From: Chryseobacterium viscerum
GTDB taxonomy: Bacteria; Bacteroidota; Bacteroidia; Flavobacteriales; Weeksellaceae
Direction of reading: 5' to 3'
NCBI RefSeq assembly: GCF_025949665.1
Contig: NZ_JAPDFT010000001.1
Location: forward strand, 2,108,001 to 2,172,000
DNA: 64,000 nucleotides
Below are positions 58,466-64,000 of this stretch, in pieces. The translations under genes and the position numbers were made by a program. Position 1 is the first letter of the stretch, and every line of letters begins with the position of its first letter. Under the pieces are notes generated by a model that was not told the origin of the DNA, did not search any database, and saw only the letters and a program-made list of their open reading frames with translations.

Positions 58466-61153
58466 TTAATATGCTTTTATAGTTTCAACAAAATTAACAT
58501 CCGGATTCAGGATTTCAAGGATCAGACTTTTCACTGATTTCATGGCATCATCAATATTTCCTTTGTCAAACTGCAGTGATACCATTCCTTTTTTAGCATC
58601 TGCAAAGCTCCATATTCCCGTTTCGATAGGGTATCCCCAGAACTCAGGAAGATGCTGCACCACATAATGATAAATACAAAGCTGAAGCGCCTGTTTTCTT
58701 TCACTGTTATGGAAATATTCATCTACATTGTCTCCATCAATTTTCACGCTGAGATTTTTGATCTTGGCCGTTTTATAATCAATGATTCTTAAAGTCCCGT
58801 TCAGTTTATCAATCCGGTCGATGAATCCGAAAAAAGAAATTTTGTCATTTCCGTCAAGAGGAAAATCGATGTTTTCAAACTTTCTTTCGATATCAATAAT
58901 CTCTAGTTTGTTTCCCTGTTTTATCAATTCAAGATCATGAGTAAGGATATTTTCAATCACTTTTTTAGCAATGGCTTTATGAATATAATTCATTCCCTTC
59001 TCATAGAATTCCGGCTGGTGTTTCAGTTTTTCAATGGCAATATTTATATAATGATCTATTGCTTTAACTGAATCTTTTAAATCGCTTTCTTTTAAAACTT
59101 TACCTTTCAATACCTCATACACTTCTTGAAGTGAATAATGGACCAGATTTCCGTAATTTTTCACAGAAAGCTCTTCTTCAATTTCATCCGTTTCCGAGGT
59201 ATTCAAAATCTTGGAAAGATAAAAATCAATCGGATTATAGAGGTAGCTTGTAAGGTGGGATGCAGATACTTTTTCCTTCCATTTCTGAAGACGTTCCTGT
59301 ACAATCTGCGTTTTGGAAATTTCTATAGGTTTTGTGGTAATTGGCTCAGAAGAATTTTCGATAATCAGGTGCTCGATCTCATGCGAACTTTCCATTTCAA
59401 TCTGTGTGATGAACCTGCTTTTCTCTCCAGTATTCACTCCTGAACTTAACGCATTGTACAGTAAATGAACATTCTTCGCATCCTGAATCAGCCTGTAAAA
59501 GTGATAAGCATAAATACTGTCATTTTCCAGGAAAGTATGGAGATCAAAATACCTTCGGATATCAAAAGGAATATAGGTATTCTGAGAGTTACCAAGCGGT
59601 AGTTTTCCTTCGTTCACAGAAAGCAGGATAACGTTTTCAAAATTCAGGAGACGGGTTTCCAGCAATCCCATAATCTGCAATCCTCTCAACGGTTCTCCCT
59701 GAAAATCGATACTTTCAGAATTGATATGCTGGTTGATCAGGATTTCCAGCGTTTCCATTTTAATTTCAATACTGTAGGGAGTCAGCTGATTTTTGATAAT
59801 TCTGAATGCATTTTCAAAGTGAGAAACATTCTCATACTGAATATCGTCTATTTCCAGCCATTTTACCTGCTGGCAGAACGTAATCAGCATATCCAGATAC
59901 CTATTTGTTCCCTCAGCTTTCTGAAGAAGATTAAAGTATGATAGCCCGTTGAGCAACTCATGAAGAAGCTTTTTAGAAATATAAACAATATTCCTTTCTT
60001 CTACTTTGGCTTTAAAATCATTGATAACAAGCTCGTCTTCATCAGATTTAGGAAGCTCTTCCAGAATGGGGAAAACATCTCTGTAGTAATAGGAAGATTT
60101 GTTTTTTTCCAGTTGTTTCTGCAGATAGAAAAGACGTTTCACAGCATTGGAGAAAGATAAGTTCTTCAATGGGAATCCCATCGTAATATTCAAATTATCA
60201 ACACCATGCATTACATCCAGGCTTGCAGGAAGAAGGTTTTCATCCAGCAATACCACTGCTGTATTGGAATAGGTTTTATTATTGATTTCCTTAAAAATTT
60301 CAGGCAGTACTTTGGTCTGGGTTACATTCCCGGATACTTCGTATACCTTGATTTTTTTCGGTTGATTAAAGTCGTCTTCTATCCATTGAAAAGACCTGTT
60401 TTCATCAAATTCTTTCCAGGTTTTATGGTTTCTCAGAAACTTTCCGGCTTCCTGTCTTTCGTCATCGAAATAATAATGATCTGCCTGAAAGAAACATTGC
60501 GCTTTATTCCATTTCAAAAGACTTCTTACCAGCTTTTCCTCCACCGGGGTAAAGGCATTGAACCCGCAAAAGACAAACTCTTCTTTGGTATTTTCAGCAA
60601 AATCTCCAATCTTAGCTTTCGCAGCCTCATGAATCATCCCCGAAGTCGCCCAGTTCTTTTCCTGCAGTCTCTCCTTCAAAACAGGGAGAAAAACATTCAT
60701 ATTCTGCCAGAAATTAAGGAACTTCTTTCTTGGGACATCATCATCCTCACCGAGATCCTGAGCCCATTCTTTGATCCTTTCCTCGTCAAACATATACTGA
60801 AGAACAGCCTGATCACTGTCTGAAAACTTGAGAATATCATCCCAGTCCTTCTGCAACGTAGGAAACCACTTCAAAAAGTCCGAAAAATCATCCCTAGGAA
60901 TAAGATTCAGACTTCTGTACACATCGAATGAGAAAAGCCACAGCGGAATCCCCTGAATGGGTTGCTGATCAGCAATTTTATTGATGAGTTCTTCTACGGT
61001 AAAAAAATTGGGAAGAAGCCCTGAATAATTGTTTTCCTCCAGGATCTGCCTGATAAACACAATGGGACGTTTTCCGGGCAGAATGATATTAAACGCAGAA
61101 AGGTCCGGGTTTTGCGCTAGCAGTTCGTGAATGATCTTATTGAGGAATTTCAA
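58466..61153 (-). CDS. PD-(D/E)XK nuclease/helicase-like protein (AddB-like), TTG start
   Basis: The 895-residue protein starts MKFLNKIIHELLAQ and ends in a RecB-family PD-(D/E)XK nuclease with catalytic residues in GFIDRIDKLNGTLRIIDYKTAKIKN (Asp, DYK near residue 790). The N-terminal part has an inactivated-helicase look, without a clear Walker A, as in AddB-type recombination nucleases. No AddA gene is beside it. The start codon is TTG, with TTGA overlap to the DUF922 gene stop, and no in-frame ATG lies near the conserved start. Confidence 0.85.
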   Translation of the reverse strand: MKFLNKIIHELLAQNPDLSAFNIILPGKRPIVFIRQILEENNYSGLLPNFFTVEELINKIADQQPIQGIPLWLFSFDVYRSLNLIPRDDFSDFLKWFPTLQKDWDDILKFSDSDQAVLQYMFDEERIKEWAQDLGEDDDVPRKKFLNFWQNMNVFLPVLKERLQEKNWATSGMIHEAAKAKIGDFAENTKEEFVFCGFNAFTPVEEKLVRSLLKWNKAQCFFQADHYYFDDERQEAGKFLRNHKTWKEFDENRSFQWIEDDFNQPKKIKVYEVSGNVTQTKVLPEIFKEINNKTYSNTAVVLLDENLLPASLDVMHGVDNLNITMGFPLKNLSFSNAVKRLFYLQKQLEKNKSSYYYRDVFPILEELPKSDEDELVINDFKAKVEERNIVYISKKLLHELLNGLSYFNLLQKAEGTNRYLDMLITFCQQVKWLEIDDIQYENVSHFENAFRIIKNQLTPYSIEIKMETLEILINQHINSESIDFQGEPLRGLQIMGLLETRLLNFENVILLSVNEGKLPLGNSQNTYIPFDIRRYFDLHTFLENDSIYAYHFYRLIQDAKNVHLLYNALSSGVNTGEKSRFITQIEMESSHEIEHLIIENSSEPITTKPIEISKTQIVQERLQKWKEKVSASHLTSYLYNPIDFYLSKILNTSETDEIEEELSVKNYGNLVHYSLQEVYEVLKGKVLKESDLKDSVKAIDHYINIAIEKLKHQPEFYEKGMNYIHKAIAKKVIENILTHDLELIKQGNKLEIIDIERKFENIDFPLDGNDKISFFGFIDRIDKLNGTLRIIDYKTAKIKNLSVKIDGDNVDEYFHNSERKQALQLCIYHYVVQHLPEFWGYPIETGIWSFADAKKGMVSLQFDKGNIDDAMKSVKSLILEILNPDVNFVETIKAY

Positions 61154-61686
61154 GGGGCTTGATAGCTTTTTAAATTGTCTAGTTGTTCAGAAATCGTATT
61201 ATTATATTCTGCCTGTTTTTCTTTATTGATCCCGTGACGGGTTTCTCTGTCATAGGCCATCTGGAAGTTTTGATAATCGGTGGATATCCCATCATAAATT
61301 GCTTTGAAATATTTGTTATAATCACCGGAAGTTCTGATTTTTTCAGCGACTGCCTTTCTGAATTTTCTTACAAATAATTCTGCAATATCAAAATGTTTCT
61401 GCTCGTGAAGCAGGATGTAATCATCTGCTTTTTTAACATCCTTCCAGGATTTCTCTTCGTTAAATATCGTTTTAATGGTAATGGTAACCGGCGCTTTTGG
61501 ATTGGAAGATTTTATAGAGGAAAATTCCCAGCCGCAATGGGTATACGCCGCTACATCTGGATTCTTTTTCTTATTCACCGGGCTTTTAAAATTATCCCAG
61601 GTAAGTTTTCTGCCTTCTTCCCAGGTAATCTTTTGCCCGAATACCATCTCAGCTGCCAATAAGCACAACACAAAAGTAAACCTCAT
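61150..61686 (-). CDS. DUF922-like secreted protein with HExxH motif
   Basis: The 178-residue protein has a signal peptide (MRFTFVLCLLAAEMVFGQ). It carries the DUF922-like signature LLHEQKHFDIAELFVRKFR with HEQKH at 94-98, a zinc-metallopeptidase-type HExxH. It is therefore a possible small secreted protease, though activity in this family is unproven to my knowledge. Its stop overlaps the nuclease TTG start, and its ATG overlaps the stop of the upstream lipoprotein gene (TAATG), so the three genes form a coupled operon. Confidence 0.82.
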   Translation of the reverse strand: MRFTFVLCLLAAEMVFGQKITWEEGRKLTWDNFKSPVNKKKNPDVAAYTHCGWEFSSIKSSNPKAPVTITIKTIFNEEKSWKDVKKADDYILLHEQKHFDIAELFVRKFRKAVAEKIRTSGDYNKYFKAIYDGISTDYQNFQMAYDRETRHGINKEKQAEYNNTISEQLDNLKSYQAP

Positions 61687-62090
61687 TATTCTACCACAAT
61701 TGTTTTTGTAATCCAGTTATTTCCTCCGTTCCAGAACTTAAAAGTATAGGTTCCTTTTCTCTGCGGGCTGAAATTGATTTGATTGGCTCCTACATAACTT
61801 CCCTGCGTACAAGGTCCGTTTGTGATATATTTGTAGGAAGTAACCGTTCTTTCAAGATTAGTATTGTAAATATAATCATAGCCATAAAAGCCATCACAAT
61901 GAGATGGATAGGTGGAATAAGTCTTGATGCTCTGTATCGCAAAAACGTCCATAGTATCATTGACAATTTTTACGCTGTCTATTTTGATCTTATCGATAGA
62001 TTCGATTGTATGGTAATCGTCATCATTACACGAAACCAGAAGCCCGCCAAACAGTAATACTGAAAATCCAATATTTAAAAGTTGTTTCAT
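61686..62090 (-). CDS. Hypothetical lipoprotein
   Basis: The 134-residue protein has a lipoprotein signal (MKQLLNIGFSVLLFGGLLVSC) and a polar mature part with two further Cys (HCDGFYGYDYIYN, GPCTQG) that may pair. It looks like a small Ig- or lipocalin-like beta protein. I do not recognise the family. ATG 62090 is preferred over an upstream TTG since the signal peptide begins there. Its stop is coupled to the DUF922 start. Confidence 0.75.
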   Translation of the reverse strand: MKQLLNIGFSVLLFGGLLVSCNDDDYHTIESIDKIKIDSVKIVNDTMDVFAIQSIKTYSTYPSHCDGFYGYDYIYNTNLERTVTSYKYITNGPCTQGSYVGANQINFSPQRKGTYTFKFWNGGNNWITKTIVVE

Positions 62091-62152
62091 AACCTTCAAT
62101 TTTCTGATTATTAACAAATATTAGCAAAAATTATTCCTTATTTACATAAAAA

Positions 62153-62788
62153 TCAGGAATTAAAATTACCTTTTGATACATAAACTACTTTTTTAGTATC
62201 AAAAAATTCTTCATCAAAATAGTGTTTAAGGTTGAAAATTTCACATTTAATTCCGGCCAGTTCTTCTGCAAGATCACCGCCTTTTAAATATAAAATCCCG
62301 TTATGTTTAGGGTTAAACTGTTCTTTTTCAAACTTCCCTTTCAGCCATCTTAAGAATTCCGGCATCTGGGTTACCGCTCTGCTGACTACAAAGTGGAATT
62401 TTTCTTTCAGCTTTTCTGCTCTTCCGTGGATAGCCGTTACATTCGTCAATCCTACGCCTTCTGCTACAGCCTGTACCACACTGATTTTCTTACCGATAGA
62501 ATCTATCAGAGTGAATTCTGTTTCAGGAAACAGGATCGCCAGAGGAATTCCTGGAAAACCGCCTCCGGTTCCGATATCCAGGACTCTCGTTCCCGGTGCA
62601 AATTCCATCACTTTTGCAATTCCCAAAGAGTGCAGAATATGCTTTTCATACAGAGACTCCATATCTTTTCTGGAAATTACATTGATCTTTTCATTCCATT
62701 CATTATACAGATTTTCCAATTTTGAAAACTGTTCTTTCTGTTTTTCAGTAAGATCCGGGAAATATTTTAATAGTAACGATGCAGACAT
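62153..62788 (-). CDS. rsmG: 16S rRNA (guanine-N7)-methyltransferase RsmG
   Basis: The 211-residue enzyme methylates G527 of 16S rRNA with SAM. The SAM loop is VLDIGTGGGFPGIPLAILFP (70-89), with LIDSIGKKISVVQAVAEGVGLTNVTAIHGRAEKL and VVSRAVTQMPEFLRW, all RsmG hallmarks. ATG 62788 is chosen; the longer upstream start adds a hydrophobic piece that is not part of the family. Loss of RsmG gives low-level streptomycin resistance in other bacteria. Confidence 0.96.
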   Translation of the reverse strand: MSASLLLKYFPDLTEKQKEQFSKLENLYNEWNEKINVISRKDMESLYEKHILHSLGIAKVMEFAPGTRVLDIGTGGGFPGIPLAILFPETEFTLIDSIGKKISVVQAVAEGVGLTNVTAIHGRAEKLKEKFHFVVSRAVTQMPEFLRWLKGKFEKEQFNPKHNGILYLKGGDLAEELAGIKCEIFNLKHYFDEEFFDTKKVVYVSKGNFNS

Positions 62789-62885
62789 GTGAATTATTAT
62801 AAACAGCAAAAATAAGTTTTATTTCTCTTGTATTCAAATCTACTTTTCCCGGCAGGCCCTGATCCCAGTTTTTCAACAGAGATCA

Positions 62886-64000
62886 TCACTTCGCAATTCC
62901 CGGAATTACAGGCACGTTCAGATTCCCGGACTGGCTGACTGTCTGTACGGCAAAAATATAATTGTCTTTGGAAAGCGGAACTTTAATAGAAAGCCCTGTT
63001 GTAAATATTTTTTTCTGCCATACCGGGCTGTCTGTTTCCCTTGCCAGCACATAATATCCTGCAGGAGTTCCTGATTTTGGTTTTTCCCAATGTAACGTTG
63101 TGGAATTCGTCAATTCCTTAACATCCATTTCCACTTTCTCAGGTTTTGAAGTAGATTTTGCAAGATTAGCAAGTACTGCAATATTGGCAGTCACATTCTT
63201 TTTCAGGTATTTAAAATCTATAAATTCCGGAAGGTCACCATATTGTTTATTATTCTCCACTCTTATATCCTGGTGCTGATGATCATAATTTTCATAGTAC
63301 TCCGTCAATCTTACGGAAGGAAATCCGTTATTAACAAAGCTGGTATGGTCTCCTCCACGCAAAAACCTGTCATTTCTGTAGATCAGTTTTATTTCAAGTC
63401 CTTTAACGTATTGTTCCGTAATTTCTTTGATATATCTTGCCAGCTGTCTGGATTCACTGTCGTTTTCAAAACCCAGATTCCTGATCGTCATTGCCTTTTT
63501 GTCTAAATCTCTATACGGCAGGCCTTCACTGAATACACGGAGTATACGGGTATTGATTTCTCCTGTTTCTCCTGCTTTAGGATTGCCAATCATATCATTA
63601 TTCAGAACGGCTTCCAGCTGTAAATTTTCTCTTTTAATTTTTTCTGCCAATTGTTTAGATCCCAGCAAAGATTGCTCTTCTCCGGAAAAAGCCACAAAGA
63701 TAATGGAGGCCGGAAATGAAGATCTACTTAATATCCTTGCAGATTCAATAATGGCACTTACTCCACTGCCATCATCATTGGCTCCGGGTGCTGTGGAAGT
63801 TCTGTTCATCACATCCGTCACCCTTGAATCAAGATGCCCGCCAATCAGAAAGATTCTTTTGTCATTGGGATCTGTACCTTTCAGAAAAGCAACGGCGTTT
63901 CCCAGACTGACCGGTTTATCAACCCTTTTGCCATCCGGTTGAACATCTTCCTGCTGAAGATACACTTCCATTCTGCCTCCGGAATTTTTTGCATAATCAT
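62886..64000 (-). CDS. M28-family metallopeptidase with fibronectin III-like end (partial)
   Basis: The frame is open to the right edge, so the N-terminus is missing. The M28 catalytic core shows zinc ligands in LIGGHLDSR, GANDDGSGVSA, VAFSGEEQSLLGS, NNDMIG and RGGDHTSFVNNGFPSVRL, in the order known for aminopeptidases of this family. A C-terminal ~95 residues (MDVKELTNSTTLHWEKPKSGTPAGYYVLAR) resemble a fibronectin type III domain. It is likely a secreted or periplasmic aminopeptidase. Confidence 0.9.
   Translation of the reverse strand, partial: DYAKNSGGRMEVYLQQEDVQPDGKRVDKPVSLGNAVAFLKGTDPNDKRIFLIGGHLDSRVTDVMNRTSTAPGANDDGSGVSAIIESARILSRSSFPASIIFVAFSGEEQSLLGSKQLAEKIKRENLQLEAVLNNDMIGNPKAGETGEINTRILRVFSEGLPYRDLDKKAMTIRNLGFENDSESRQLARYIKEITEQYVKGLEIKLIYRNDRFLRGGDHTSFVNNGFPSVRLTEYYENYDHQHQDIRVENNKQYGDLPEFIDFKYLKKNVTANIAVLANLAKSTSKPEKVEMDVKELTNSTTLHWEKPKSGTPAGYYVLARETDSPVWQKKIFTTGLSIKVPLSKDNYIFAVQTVSQSGNLNVPVIPGIAK

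Noticed and set aside
60206..60823. Open frames antisense to the AddB-like nuclease
   Set aside because: Several such frames occur on the opposite strand, none with a recognisable domain, signal peptide or promoter.
62232..62792. Plus-strand frame overlapping rsmG
   Set aside because: rsmG is certain from its motifs; the opposite frame has none.
1..64000. tRNA, rRNA, insertion sequence or prophage genes
   Set aside because: None found on reading both strands; no cloverleaf-like sequence or transposase motif was seen, though a dedicated tRNA scan was not possible.

Overview
This window comes from a flavobacterium (Bacteroidota), most likely Chryseobacterium or a close relative in the Weeksellaceae. 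The reasons are AT-rich DNA, Bacteroidota-type promoters (TTG, about 20 nt, TAnnTTTG), almost no Shine-Dalgarno sequences, secreted proteins with type IX secretion (T9SS) type A sorting domains, a SusC/SusD polysaccharide locus, a plant-type acyl-ACP desaturase, and a short double-glycine-leader peptide of the bacteriocin-like kind. The genus is inferred from protein resemblance recalled from memory. I see no rRNA, tRNA, CRISPR array, transposase or prophage, so this looks like ordinary chromosome.

Layout. 0-5.6 kb: the end of a PAP2 phosphatase, a BlaI-like regulator and a DUF4153 membrane protein; then a secreted mannose-type lectin and a glycine-rich RRM protein on the minus strand; then DUF6157 and a thioesterase/AraC operon whose AraC regulator carries an N-terminal CxxC metal-binding-like segment. 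5.8-9.4 kb: a copper-type P1B ATPase with an expanded Cys/His-rich N-terminus and a DUF72 protein. 9.7-16.4 kb: a deacetylase lipoprotein, a YggS-type PLP protein, a sigma-54 response regulator without a DNA-binding domain, a MATE exporter, a GNAT enzyme, and divergent Crp/Fnr and HAD genes. 16.5-28 kb: an S9 peptidase, the GG-leader peptide, DoxX, era, a second Crp/Fnr regulator, an SMR exporter, a T9SS cargo protein, a methyltransferase/map pair, an acyl-ACP desaturase and gpmI. 28.2-39.4 kb: an eIF1-like factor, a leucine-rich-repeat protein, a PhoX-like T9SS protein, a di-haem peroxidase, a nucleoside phosphorylase, an OhrR-like regulator with an SDR gene, tag and fabI.

39.6-52.4 kb is the main functional unit, a polysaccharide utilization locus. 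A six-gene minus-strand operon runs SusC, SusD, GH30, GH3, GH16, GH30. Divergent from it are an MFS sugar-type transporter and a Nudix/winged-helix regulator of the NrtR/AraR type with a degraded Nudix box. The enzyme set suggests a beta-1,3/beta-1,6-glucan such as laminarin or fungal wall glucan. 52.4-64 kb: an acyl-CoA dehydrogenase, a T9SS alpha/beta hydrolase, a patatin/Omp85 protein, a minus-strand AddB-like nuclease/DUF922/lipoprotein cluster, rsmG, and an M28 peptidase cut by the window end.

The most unusual feature is in the intergenic DNA. About ten gaps hold palindromic repeat islands. Several are built from drifting 6-8 nt words whose two arms are mutual reverse complements, with a different vocabulary in each island. 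Separately, three copies of a ~65 bp hairpin element share a core ending in CTATTGA; one lies between the arms of a word-repeat island and one lies inside the glucan operon. Other leads are a near-identical 17 bp palindrome at the promoters of the thioesterase/AraC operon and the copper ATPase, a perfect 25 bp palindrome upstream of the desaturase, and several near-leaderless promoters.
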